A stretch of DNA of 64,000 nt from assembly GCA_930367215.1 (NCBI GenBank), contig OV884056.1, positions 122,572,053-122,636,052 on the forward strand. Direction: 5' to 3'. Below are positions 1 to 10,459 of this stretch, piece after piece. This DNA is from Pollenia angustigena. Lineage: Eukaryota > Arthropoda > Insecta > Diptera > Polleniidae. The number at the start of each line of letters is the position of its first letter. The stretch's first letter is position 1. Below the pieces are notes generated by a model. That model was not told the DNA's origin, did not search any database, and saw nothing but the letters and a program-made list of their open reading frames with translations. The translations under genes and the position numbers were made by a program.

Positions 1-2
1 AA

Positions 3-1481
3 AATAAACAAATTGATGTCATGATGATTTCTGAAACTCATTTGACCTCAAGAAATACGTTTAAAATCAATGGTTATATACTATATGATACCAAGGACCC
101 TCGAGATAGAGCTTGTGGAGGTTCTGCCATCTTAATAAAAACTCGAGTCAAACACTACATTATGTGTGATCACCGTGAAGACTATCTGCAAGCAACGACT
201 ATTTGTGTTGAGGAGCTAAATCGAAACATAGTAATTTCTTGTTTATACTCTCCACCTAGATTTTCCATATTAGAAGGCCAATATTATAAATATTATAAAT
301 CATTAGGACCCTGTTTTCTGGCCGCTGGCGATTATAACGCTAAACATACCTTCTGGGGGTCACGACTTATAACACCAAAAGGTCGTGTTTTGTTTAACAC
401 AATCTCTAAAATGGGTTTAAATGTGGTCGCGAGCGGGCAACCAACATATTGGCCTACTGATCAGCAAAAAATTCCAGATGTTATCGACTTTGGCGTGGTT
501 AAAAACATCCCCACAGAAACGATTCATGTTGAAGCTTCCCTAGAATTATCATCCGACCACACACCTACAATTGTTACTATATCGAACCCAAATAGAATTG
601 TATTTCCGTCAGGTTACTTAGCGACGCCAGCCACACAAATAAATTGGTTAAAATATAAAAAATTTCTCAGTGCCCATTGCACAGAAAATATTCCGCTTAG
701 TACACCGGAGAATGTGGATCTCTCTCTTGTTAACTTTGACAGTTATCTTAAACTAGCTGTTCAACACTCCAGCGTTACCCCCAAAAAAATTAAAAATAAT
801 AAAATATGTTCTTCAGATGTCGAGCGGCTCTTGACTGAAAAAAGGAGAGTTCGAAGAGAGTGGCAACTTTACAGATCCCCGCAACTTAAGATTTTATTAA
901 AAGAATGCACAAAAAGGCTAAGAAAGTTGCTACAGAATCAGAAAACGGCTTCTCTAGAAAAATATCTTAAGGAACTTGATGCAACTCCACAATCTGACTA
1001 CTCTTTATGGCGTGCAGCTAGAAATCTAAAAAGGCCAGTTATATCTAAGCCACCATTAAGAAACTTGAATGGTAGTTGGGCAAGAAAAGGAAACCTGTTT
1101 GTAAATCATTTGAAAAACGTATTTACACCAAATATATCTCACAATATTGCGGTCGAGTTACCACCTGTTGATGCTAGAGCAGCTATTCCCCTCAGATTTG
1201 AGATAAGAGAAATCGAAAAGGCTATTTGTGACTTAAACACTAAGAAGGCACCTGGTATTGATAAAATCAGTAATAAAATGCTTTTGGAGCTACCTCGCAT
1301 AGCAAAGAAAATTATTCTTTTTATTTTTAATGCTATTTTACGCCTTGAATACTATCCTGAAAAATGGAAGGTTTCCTTAGTTACCATGATACCAAAGCCA
1401 GGTAAAGATCATACAAAAGTTGAGTCTTATAGACCTATTAGCTTATTATCAATATGTCAAAGCTGTTTGAGAAATTATTAG
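3..1481 (+). pseudogene. Jockey ORF2, endonuclease and N-terminal RT part
   Basis: The product would nick target DNA and begin reverse transcription of the element RNA. The APE-type endonuclease shows SETHL near the start, GGSAILI, GDYNAKH and the late SDHTPT motif. After a basic linker the RT begins with KKAPGIDKISNKML and SYRPISLLS. The frame is open to the window edge, so the first ATG at 21 is internal and not a true start. The frame ends prematurely at 1481, because about 1 nt is missing near 1452. The related copy at about 8180 keeps the extra A, giving TCA AAT ATG TCA. The sequence continues in the +1 frame in the next entry. Membership of a non-LTR element is certain; the exact family name is not claimed. 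Confidence 0.92.
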
Positions 1482-2584
1482 TTTCAAAATTAACACCAAT
1501 TTTAAGTGAAAATAGATGTATTCCAAACCATCAGTTCGGATTTAGAAGAAAACACAGCACAATCGAGCAGACTCATCGAATAGTAAATGTCATAAGAAAA
1601 GCATTTGAAGAAAAGAAATATTGCTCAGCACTCTTCATCGATGTTTCGCAAGCTTTTGACAAAGTCTGGCATGAAGGCTTATTACACAAATTGAAGCAAA
1701 ATTTACCAGCAAACACACACAAGCTGCTAGAAAGCTACTTAGTCGGTCGTCAATTTATTATTAAAGAAGGAAATTTCTTAAGTTCACCTCAGCCCATTGC
1801 CGCTGGAGTCCCACAAGGCAGCATCCTGGGCCCCCTATTATACTTAATTTATACTTCGGACATGCCAACAAGCAACTACACACAAACTTCAACATTTGCA
1901 GACGATACAGCTTTTCTAAGCGTCCACGAAAATCGTTATGAAGCATCGCGTTACTTACAGCATCATATATTTCAACTAGAAATATGGTTAAGACAATGGA
2001 GGATAATGGTCAATGAGCAAAAATGTGTACATATAACATTCACTTTGCGCCGGGAATCTTGCCCCCCTATTACAATCAATAATCAAATAATTCCTCAACA
2101 TTCGCATGTTAAATATCTCGGTATACATCTGGATCGGCGATTAACGTGGAAATGCCATATAGAGGCAAAATTAACTCAAATGAAACTAAAAGCCATTCAA
2201 ATTCATTGGCTTATTGGAAGAGATTCTGTCCTTAGTCTCGATTGCAAGCTTCTACTTTACAACTCTATCTTAAAGCCTATCTGGTGCTACGGTATTCAAC
2301 TATGGGGCACTGCCTCGGCCTCTAATATCGACAAAATTCAAAGGCGCCAAAATAAACTTCTTCGAATAATCACAGCCGCTCCCTGGTATGTTAAAAACTC
2401 AAACATTCATAAGGATCTCAATGTGCCATTAGTGAAATCTATGATTACAAAATATGCAATAAAATATTTAAAAAGGCTTGAACAACACCCAAATCCACTA
2501 GCTCGAAATATTTTAAATCATGGCGGCCACACTCGCTTAAGAAGAAGAGACACTGCAGCACTTACCCAATTAGATGAGCGATAA
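1454..2584 (+). pseudogene. Jockey ORF2, RT palm/thumb and C-terminal part
   Basis: This is the continuation of the broken ORF2. It holds HQFGFRRKHSTIEQ, the catalytic block LFIDVSQAFDKVWH, the AGVPQGSILGPLLYLIY motif and FADD as the active-site motif (FADD is the usual Jockey variant of YADD). These are followed by KYLGIHLDRRLTW of the thumb region. The ATG at 1454 is an internal methionine exposed by the frameshift, not a start codon. The C-terminus ends at 2584, about 145 bp before the A-tail, as expected for a short 3' UTR. No RNase H domain follows. Apart from the upstream frameshift this half is unbroken, which suggests a fairly recent insertion. Confidence 0.92.
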
Positions 2585-2754
2585 ACACCTATAAAAGTGA
2601 ACATAACCCGTGATGAAGAAAATTTTGTCTGGCACTGGCAGGAGATAAAATAACGTATTAGGTTAAGATTTGATTAATTATTGTTAGTTCATATTTAATA
2701 TATGAAGATTCAATAAAAAAATAATGACAAAAAAAAAAAAAAAAAAAAAAAAAA

Positions 2755-3137
2755 CGTACACGAAGAAATTTCACAACTAACAAAAATGTCTAACCTGCTA
2801 AATAATCAACTTTCTTTACACGTCATTTCCCTTTTACACTCATGTTCGTATTTGCTACTGTAGGGATATTTTAATATGGTTAAATATTTTTATAAATACT
2901 GTCCAAAAAAGGTTCATCAACAGTATTTTCATATTCCTCCCACGATTTAAGAAAATTCTTGTAAACTATAAAATAGAATTGAAATATCAGTTGCATCTAA
3001 AAAAAAAATAAACAAAAATTTTTTTACATGACATGTCCCTTTTGCCTCTATTTCTCAGAAGTAAATGCATGGCATTAGGGTGTTCACAGTCTGTGAATAA
3101 CCCTCATGATATACACCCAACTTTTTATTAATGTTTA
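2755..3137. other. Unassigned AT-rich spacer with a small palindrome
   Basis: No coding signal is seen. A short palindrome at about 3079-3104 (GGGTGTTCACAG...CTGTGAATAACCC) resembles the adjacent mariner end in the opposite orientation, so it may be a scrap of a second mariner terminus. Confidence 0.4.
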
Positions 3138-4172
3138 CAGATTGTGAACACCCCTACTGGTATGCTCCCAACTTTGTATGAAAAAAGTGCCGTAGAACTC
3201 TTTCAAACACACTACTGTCCTGTTGAAGCCATATATCGTCCACATCCGTATCTTCCAATTCGGGCCATAACAAGTTCGTTATCATCTCACGATAGCCGGC
3301 CTCATTTTGGAAAAAACACGCGATGATGCCGCCAGCCCATAAACCGCACCAAACAGTCACTCTTTGTGGGTGCATTGGTTTTTCGACAATCACTCTTGGA
3401 TTATCGTTCGCCCAAATGCGGCAGTTCTACTTATTGACGAATCCACTGAGGTAAAATGTGCCTCACTACTGAAGATGATGTTCTCCGAAAATTGATCATC
3501 CACTGTTGCGTTTTTTTTTTTTTTTTAATTTCCTAAGCTAATCCCGCGAATGTCTATGCTTGTCTGCAGGAAAGAAACCAAAGTCTCTGGCGGGAATCGA
3601 ACCCGTAGCCTCGGCGCTTATAGACTGGCTCGCTACCAGCTAGCCTACCGGGGCACTCTTGCCACCATTCTGACCATTGACGATGTTTGGAATGATCAAG
3701 AAGCTGTAGTTCTTTAGTTAGTCAATTGCACCTTGTAAGCGTGTAAATGCAAGTCTTCATGCATAATGTTCAGCAACGACGAGTGTGAGAGATGTAATTT
3801 TTGGCCCGACGATGAGTTGAGGTGGAAGGCTCTTTAGCCAGACTATCGCGAATAGCAGCAATATTTTCTGCAGTACGAGCTGAACGAGAATGCACTAATG
3901 TTTTCACATCTCGAACAGACCCGGTTTGCTCTAATTTTTGCACGATTTTTCTGATTGTACGCACATTTGGACGATTAAATTGACCGAAAAAATCACGAAG
4001 TGCACGATATTTTGATTTGAACGCCCATTTTCATAACAAGCCTGAATAACTTTAACGCGTTGCTCGATTGTGTATCTTTCCATGGATCAACTTGAGTTAG
4101 TCTGAAATTGAGAAATATCAAATGAAATTCAGAAAAAAACTTGACGTTTAGGTGTGGTTCACAATCGGCCCT
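3138..4172 (-). mobile_element. Mariner-like DNA transposon relic, split by a SINE
   Basis: On the minus strand a transposase starts at 4083 (MERYTIEQRVKVIQAC). It continues through the helix-turn-helix part RTIRKIVQKLEQTGSV at about 3920-3964. After the SINE insertion comes the catalytic-domain segment VTVWCGLWAGGIIACFF and WLQQDS at 3200-3370, where the D is the expected second catalytic aspartate. Degenerate inverted termini related to GATTGTGAAC are visible at 3140-3157 and about 4150-4166. Several frameshifts, and the SINE at 3511-3654, make it dead. Assignment to the Tc1/mariner superfamily is firm; the subfamily is not determined. Confidence 0.78.
3511..3654 (-). mobile_element. tRNA-derived SINE, copy 1
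   Basis: Read on the minus strand, the element opens with a tRNA-like head GCCCCGGTAGGCTAGCTGG (A-box-like). It carries a perfect B box GGTTCGATTCC, has a roughly 65-bp unrelated body and ends in an A-run (T-run 3511-3526 on +). Imperfect flanking repeats ACTGTTGCG and ACTCTTGCC (7 of 9) fit a target-site duplication. It interrupts the mariner transposase. Two further copies lie at 4865-5004 and 49519-49657. Confidence 0.85.
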
Positions 4173-4864
4173 TAAATTTAATATTTATAAACTTGTAAAA
4201 CCAATGAATTACATATGTTAATACAATATTATTCAGCCTAATAAAGATAATTATCATAAATGAACTTATTTTTTAATATGTATATAAACAATTTATTTTA
4301 TATATTATGAAAAAAAAATTTGAGAAAATTTAATAAATTTGCTACATCAAGCTGACTTGTTTTTAAAGTGTTCTTTATTCTAAGAAGAGCTTCTTATAAC
4401 TTATACTGCATTATGTTGCGAGCTTTGGTTTTGACTTTATTAATTATAGAAACAAGTGTAACATGATGGTACAGAAAGCATATTTTAAACTTTTTCTGTA
4501 AGCTTTTGAAAATTTATAACCAATAATTTGATCAGGGAAGCATTTTCATAAAATACATAAGACTTTGTATGATAGTGTGTAACGGCCTTAAATGGTATTT
4601 GAATAAATCAGTGAAAAGAAAAAATCTCATATTCCAATTGAGCAGTTAACAAAAGAAATGGAAAAAAAACTCAAGTACTCGGTCACACCGTGCAAAAGGT
4701 GTTATGAAAAAAAAATAAATACAAGATAATTAATACGACATAACGCAAAAACCCATAAAACCTGTTGAAGTCACTTCAACAATAAAAATTTAAGTTTCTT
4801 TTAGCAAATAAAAAAAGTTTTCCAGTTAATTCCTATTCTGCAACCACAATGCAATACAAAGAAA
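4173..4864. other. AT-rich spacer, nothing recognised
   Basis: No conserved coding block, RNA or terminal repeat was found on either strand. Confidence 0.4.
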
Positions 4865-5004
4865 TTTTTTTTTTTAATTCCCTATGCTAATCCCCGCGAA
4901 GCTTGACGCTTGTCTGCAGGAAAGAAACCAGAGTCTCTGGCGGGAATCGAACCCGCAACCCCGGGGTTGATAGACTAGCTCACTACTAGCTAGCCTACCG
5001 GGGC
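4865..5004 (-). mobile_element. tRNA-derived SINE, copy 2
   Basis: This has the same structure as the copy at 3511-3654. On the minus strand it reads a GCCCCGG head, a perfect GGTTCGATTCC B box, a body and an A-tail (T-run 4865-4875 on +). It is closer to the copy at 49519 than to the first copy; the two share the stretch AACCCCGGGGTTGCGGG. No clear target-site duplication was seen. Confidence 0.85.
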
Positions 5005-5339
5005 ACTCAATTCAAATTTCAATCAATTCAAATGAGTTGGAAATGAATAATTCTTTTTTCTAATTCACTTGAATTAATTCAAATAAATATGTAAACTGAA
5101 TTGCAATTCATTTGACAAATTTATTTGAATTGGAAATGAATTGCAATTCATTTTTACCAAATTCATTTGAATTCATTCAAATTTCATTCAAATCATTTTT
5201 TTTGTGTGAAAAGAATTAATTAAAAATTTGCTAATTCAGTGCATGAATGATTCGCGAATTAATTCAACAATGAATGATTCATTTACAGCTCTGGTATATT
5301 GTGTGCATATGGAATTTGATTTTCAAGCTGAATTGTGCA
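5005..5339. repeat. Irregular ATTCAAAT-rich low-complexity repeat
   Basis: The motif AATTCAAAT and its complement recur many times from about 5008 to 5290 without a fixed period. No coding potential is seen. Confidence 0.6.
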
Positions 5340-6130
5340 GGAGGCTTATTCTGAATTGCGATGCAAAAATCAATGCGATGCGCAAATGAAATGCGAAGCG
5401 AAAGAAAATTGGTATTCTGGTAGACTTTCGCAATCGCATTCGCAATTTATTTCAAACCGTGGCAACGCTGCTCAGATATACGTCAGTGTCAATAAACGTC
5501 AAATTAAAAATAAATAGATTGTTTGTGTTTGGCTGTGAAAATTGTTTAAAAAATATATTTAGGACATTCTGTAATAAAAAAATAATAAAAAAATGGATTT
5601 TGTGGCACTGTGGTCGACGACGAAGAAAATGAAAATGTTTTGTGTGTACTTTAAAATCGGCTTAAACCTATTAAGATTAAAGTTGAAGTCAAATATTTTT
5701 TAACTGGTTTATATATTTCATACTTTTTTCCATCCTGCAGCTTCTCTAATAGGTGGTCCATTGATATTTAGTTCTTCAGTTAACGTTTGCCACAAAGTAT
5801 TTGCCGACTGACGTGCATTTGGTGTTTTCAAATGGCCACGTGCCAATTTGGTGGTCTTATTGCTTGCTTCCCTGAATTAAATAATAAATATATGATGAAG
5901 AAATAAATAAAATATTATCTTTCACTTACATGTTTGTACTTTGCGAATGCTATTTTGTTGTCGAATAAATTTTGCGAATTTGACATTTGTTTTCGCAATG
6001 TAGAATACCGACTTGTCCCCTTTTCGCATTTGAAATGCGATTAAATATCGCAATACAGAATAGCAATTGTTTGCATTTATGCATTTTCGCATCGCATTGA
6101 TTTTCGCATCGCAATTCAGAATAAGCCTCC
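5340..6130 (-). mobile_element. PIF/Harbinger-like element with long inverted termini
   Basis: Near-perfect inverted repeats of about 47 bp bound the element. They start GGAGGCTTATTCTGAATTG at 5340 and are mirrored at 6084-6130. Subterminal GCGATGCGAAAATC motifs repeat inside. The minus strand encodes a broken Myb/SANT-like protein, the accessory protein type known from PIF/Harbinger elements. No transposase is present. The target-site duplication is not clear, so the superfamily call rests on the Myb-like ORF. Confidence 0.6.
5718..5986 (-). pseudogene. Myb/SANT-like DNA-binding protein of a Harbinger-like element
   Basis: Two candidate coding blocks lie on the minus strand. The first is 5986-5930, starting MSNSQNLFDNKIAFAKYKH and followed by a GTAAGT donor. 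The second is 5871-5718 after a CAG acceptor, containing LARGHLKTPNARQSANTLW and GPPIREAAGWKKV before a stop. The GPP...WKKVW pattern is characteristic of the Myb/SANT-like proteins that accompany PIF/Harbinger transposases and help bind element termini. The two blocks differ by one nucleotide in phase across the inferred intron, and the C-terminal part is cut short, so the gene is probably dead. Identification is by recalled pattern only. Confidence 0.5.
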
Positions 6131-6254
6131 AGGCCTCTATTTATTTAATTACCAAAAAGTAGACAGAATAGCACGATATTTTTACAGCAGGTATATTTGA
6201 ATATTACGTTTTGAATTTTTCCAAAAAGTGGAGACATAAAAATAATAAACATTT

Positions 6255-6968
6255 CCAGCTGCACGCCATAATGAGCAGTCTGATTGTGGGGTTGCATCAA
6301 GTTCCTTAAGATATTTTTCCAGAGAAGCCGTTTTCGGAGTCTGCAATAACTTTCTTAGTCTTTTTGAACACTCTTTTAGTAAGTTCTTAAGTTGAGGGGA
6401 TCTGTGCAATTGCCACTCTCTTCGAGCCCTCCTTTTTTCAGACAAGAGACGCTCGACATCTGTGGAATATATTTTAATAGTTTTTGTTTTTTTTTTTTTT
6501 GGGGCAATATTGGAATGTTGAGTAGCTAGTTTCAGACAATTGTCAATAGAGCGATCTACATACTCCGGTGTACTGAGCGGAATATGTTCTGTGCAATGGG
6601 TACTGAGATATTTTTTATTATATTTTAACCAATAAATTTGCGTAGCTGTCGCTAAGTAACCAGTCGGAGGTACAATTCTATTGGGGTTCATTATAGTAAC
6701 AATTGTTGGTGTGTGGTCGGAAGATAATTCTAGGGAAGCTTCAACATGAATCGTTTCTATGGGGATGTTTTAACCACGCATAAATCGATGACATCTGGAA
6801 TTTTTTGATGATCAGTAGGCCAATATGTTTGTTGTCCGCTCGCGACAACATTTAACTTCATTTTAGATATTTATTAGATTTAGATATTGTATTAAACAAA
6901 ACACGACCCTTTGGTGTTAAAAGTCATGACCTCCAGAAGGAATGTTTAGCGTTTAATCGCCAGCTACC
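6255..6968 (-). mobile_element. Jockey fragment 3 (endonuclease C-terminus and linker)
   Basis: The minus strand matches the part of copy 1 from about 310 to 1017. It includes the GDYNAKH region (frame broken), a degenerate SDHTPT region, and an open segment at 6691-6257 with RRAREWQLHRSPQLKNLLKE and ASLEKYLKELDATPQSD. Both ends are truncated, and several frameshifts are present upstream of the open segment. It diverges from copy 1 at the amino-acid level, so it is an older relic of the same family. Confidence 0.88.
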
Positions 6969-7699
6969 ATGATAATACATTTAGTTTCATTTGTTATTTT
7001 TGTTTCACAATAAGGTTCATTGAACATAAACCCAAATTAATTTTATCGTTTGTTTATTTTAATTTTGTAATAATAGCATTTCACAATCAAGTTCATTTTG
7101 TTTATGCGTCATAATACACAATTCATAAGTCAATGACCACTAGGCAAAACTTTATTTATTAAGTAGGTCAAGTTTTGCGCTATATAGACAATTCTTATTT
7201 CTGTTTATTATTCTGTGTCGTTGCACTTTTTAGCATTAAGCCACTATTAAATATATGTAATTATTCATTTCTTATATGTAAGCATAATTTTAATATAAAT
7301 TAGCGTAAATAAAACTTTATAATCTCAGTGTGCTTTAAGAAACTAATTTTGTGTTTTATTTGGTACACTGTCCTGCAGGTTAAAGTGCTTGTCAGGAACA
7401 TAAACAAAAAACAAAATTCCTTCAGGTTTATGTGCTTGAAAGGAACAATAGAACAAAACAAAACAAACTCTTTCAGGTTGAAGTACTTGAAAGGAAATTC
7501 TCAGATCGTGTATCCATTTAAGAGATCGTTCTCTTAACAATATTCACAATATTGGCTTTCTGATATTGAAAATCTAGGTGGAGAGTATAAAGATGATAGG
7601 ACTATGTTTCGATTAAGCTCTTTAACACAAATGCTCGTTGCTTGCAGATAATCTTCACGATGATCACACATTAGGTAGTGTTTCACTCGGGTTTTTATC
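6969..7699. other. Unassigned spacer with a short tandem repeat
   Basis: AT-rich sequence. Only the three-unit tandem repeat at 7376-7500 stands out. A TATATAGA-like box at about 7182 and AATAAA-like motifs near 7308 could be a degraded LTR, but no pairing partner was found. Confidence 0.35.
7376..7500 (+). repeat. Three-unit tandem repeat, period 47-51 bp
   Basis: Units begin CAGGTTAAAGTGCTTG (7376), CAGGTTTATGTGCTTG (7423) and CAGGTTGAAGTACTTG (7474), each followed by an AGGAA-containing A/C-rich stretch. Confidence 0.7.
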
Positions 7700-8246
7700 A
7701 AAATGGCAGAACCTTCACAAGCTCTATCTCGATTGTCCTTGGTATCTTATAGTATATAACCATTGTTCATGCATGTGTAATACATTGTGTATGCATACAT
7801 ATTCTGAACAAAAACATTTAAGTTTAAATTTCTTATTTTTTTGTGTTGTTGTAAAATATAATAAATAATAAAAATATTTAAAGCGCAGCAAAACGGTGAA
7901 AAACAAAAACAACTCTTTGCATGAGTAAGAACAGTGAAACAGCAATAAAACTAAATGAAAGAAATGTTTGCGTGTCAGTTCATGCAAACGAAAATAATGT
8001 CTTGATAAGAAACAAAATGCTTTTGGAGCTACCCAGCATATCAAAGAAAATTATTCTTTTAATTTTTAATGCTATTTAATGCCTTGAATACTATCCTCAA
8101 AAATTGAAGGTTTCCTTAGTTGCCATGATACCAAAGATCATACAAAAGTTGAGTCATACAGGCCTATTACCTTATTATCAAATATGTCAAAGCTATTTGA
8201 GAATTAATTAGTTCCAAATTAACACCGATTTAAAGTGAAAATAGAT

Positions 8247-8630
8247 GGGTAATTCCATGTCAAAACGACCAAGAGTGGGACACGACCCCTTCCTATTTCA
8301 ATGAAATTTGGTGAGAAGGTTCCTTTTATCTTATAAGGAACATATATGAACGAAAAAAATTTTTAAAATTTGTTTTTCGAAAGTTATGTCAAATTCAAAA
8401 TGTGATAATTTCGCAGAATTAGCCGAATGTGTTGAGCTTATTTCTTCAATATCACGAAAACTACTTGACATACGAAGATGATTTTGATGTCATTTTAAAG
8501 AGAATACTTGGCGCTACAAACCATTTTTTCGTTCATGTATGTTCCTTATAAGATAAAAGGAACCTTCTCACCAAATTTCATTAAAATCGGAAGGGGTCCC
8601 ACTCTTGGTCGTTTTGACATGGAATTACCC
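8247..8630. mobile_element. MITE A with long inverted arms, inserted in Jockey copy 2
   Basis: A 384-bp element whose arms of about 115 bp are nearly perfect inverted copies starting GGGTAATTCCATGTC. It is flanked by AGAT on both sides (8243-8246 and 8631-8634). The uninterrupted Jockey copy 1 reads AAAATAGATGTATTCC at this point, which proves the insertion site. It has no coding capacity. The superfamily is uncertain. Confidence 0.88.
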
Positions 8631-9723
8631 AGATGTATTCCAAACCCTCTATTCGGATTTAGAAGAAAACACAGCACAATTGAACAAACTCATCGAATAG
8701 TAAATGTCATAAGAAAAGCTTTTGAAGAAAATAAAATATTGCTCTACACTCTTCATCGGTGTTCCGCAAGCGTTTGATAAAGTCTGGCATGAAGGCTTAT
8801 TACATAAATTGAAGCTAAACTTACCAGTACACACACACAAGCTGTTAGAAAGCTACTTAGTCGGTCGAAACTGTATTGTAAAAGAAGGTAATTTTTTTAG
8901 TTTTCCTCAGCTAATTGACGCTGGAGTCCCTCAGGGAAGTATCCTGGACCTCGGATATGTCAACAAACAAGAACACCCAAACTTCAACATTTGCTGATGA
9001 TACAGCTCTTCTTATTGTACACGAAAACCGTCATGAAGCATCTCGTTACTTACAGTATTACATATTTCAACTAGAAATATGATTAAAACAATGGAGGATA
9101 AAGGTCAATGAGCAAAAATGCGTACATATAACTTTCACCTTGCTTCGGGAACCATGCCCCCCTATTGAAATCAATCATCAAATAATACCTCAAAATTCGC
9201 ATGTTAAATATCTCGGTATACATTTAGATCGCCATTTAACGTGGAAAAGCCATATAAAGGCAAAATTAACTCAAATGAAACTAAAAGCCATCCAAATTCA
9301 TTGGCTTATTGGAAGAAACTCTGTCCTTAGTCTCGACTGCAAACTTCTTCTTTACAACTCCATCTTAAAGCCAATTTGTTGCTATGTCATTCAGTTATGG
9401 GACACTATATACAAAATAAACTACTTCAAATAATCACAGCTGCCCCTTGGTATGTTAAAAAATCAAATATTCACAAGGATCTCAATGTTCCACTAGTTAA
9501 AACTATGATTACGAAATATGCAGTAAAATACTTAAAAAGGCTTGAATTGCACCCGAATCCACTAGAAAGAAATATTTTAAATGAAAGCGGCCACACTCGC
9601 TTAGGAAGAAGAGACACTTCGATAAACACCTATATAAGTGAACAGAACCCGTGATGAAGAACATTTTTGTCTGGCACTGGCAGGACATAAAATAACGTAT
9701 TAGGTTATGATTTGATTAAATAT

Positions 9724-10401
9724 TCACCCCTATCGTGAAAAATTTTTCCCTCGTAATTTTTCCACTTTTCACATATTTGCGATCATGAACAACTCCCATG
9801 AAAAAATGTAATTCAAAGGAGAATAATAACGTGAAAAAATGTTCACGGGAAAAAATTCCCCTTATCGTGAAAAATTTTTTCCCTCGTAATTTGTTCACAT
9901 TTCCCTTAGATTTTCTCACTTTATTTTTGCTAGGGAACAGAACATGTATGTAAGAAGCTCCTCCTATAAATCGAATATTAAGGGTTAATAAAGTTAAAAA
10001 GTTATAAACCGATATATTGCTCAACAAAATGCAAAACAACAGGTCGATTGCTTGCGGATTTGTAAAGCATTCGATTGACTTGGTGGCAGAATTTTGGAAA
10101 ATATTTTACAACATTAAATTTAAAAAGTGCAAAAAACTAACGTTGTAACCAAACTATCCCTCCAATACTAAATATTTTGCGTTATTATTTTATATTTTCT
10201 TTAAAATATATACTTGTATAATTTTTAACAAAAATTTCATTGATTTTAAATTTTCTTAATCTTTCTTCTTTTTTTTACGTTCACTGGAACTGATAGCGTG
10301 AACATTTTTTCACATGAGATTCACGATTGCTTTTTTCCCTTCGAGGGGAATGAAAATTTCATGGGAACAAAAATTCCACTTGTTATTCACGATAGGGGTG
10401 A
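9724..10401. mobile_element. MITE B, inserted in the 3' UTR of Jockey copy 2
   Basis: A 678-bp element with perfect 16-bp inverted ends TCACCCCTATCGTGAA. It has subterminal repeats of the end motif (CCCCTTATCGTGAAAAATTTTTTCCC at about 9857). It interrupts the Jockey 3' UTR, whose intact form is seen at 2660-2728. The duplicated target is short (ATT if the ends are counted from CACCCC). No transposase ORF is present. Confidence 0.85.
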
Positions 10402-10459
10402 TTGTTAGTTCATATTTAATATATGAAGATTCAATAAATAAATAATGAAAAAGAAATTT

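Larger units (their letters stand above)
1..2754 (+). mobile_element. Jockey-clade non-LTR retrotransposon, copy 1 (5' end outside window)
   Basis: The region carries an ORF2 with an endonuclease followed by a reverse transcriptase, a short 3' UTR and a 26-nt A-run at 2729-2754. The reading frame is already open at the window edge, so the element starts upstream. The domain order APE endonuclease then RT, with no RNase H after the RT, fits the Jockey clade. Three related pieces of the same family lie in this window (6255-6968, 8011-10450, 48130-48432). A single-base deletion near 1452 breaks the ORF, so this copy is not autonomous as read. Confidence 0.93.
7700..10450 (+). mobile_element. Jockey copy 2, internally deleted and holding two MITEs
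   Basis: The RT part runs from about 8011 to 9652 with frameshifts. FGFRRKHSTIEQTHRI, AFDKVWHEGLL, AGVPQGSI and KYLGIHLDRHLTW are visible. The GPL/FADD region is damaged by a small deletion near 8948. The 3' UTR is split by the MITE at 9724-10401 and resumes to about 10450. The endonuclease is missing. Upstream, about 7780-7990 matches the inverted sequence at 47415-47640, which is the 5' UTR of another Jockey copy. This copy therefore looks like 5' UTR joined to RT by internal deletion. Confidence in the RT part is high; confidence in the 5' UTR join is moderate. Confidence 0.82.

Noticed and set aside
3511..3654. Possible functional tRNA gene (perfect B box, tRNA-like head)
   Set aside because: No 3' acceptor strand pairs with GCCCCGG. 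The sequence continues into a shared body and A-tail, and three copies exist, so it is a SINE.
8508..8777. 89-residue ORF at the right end of MITE A
   Set aside because: Chimeric reading through the MITE arm into the Jockey RT. Not a gene.
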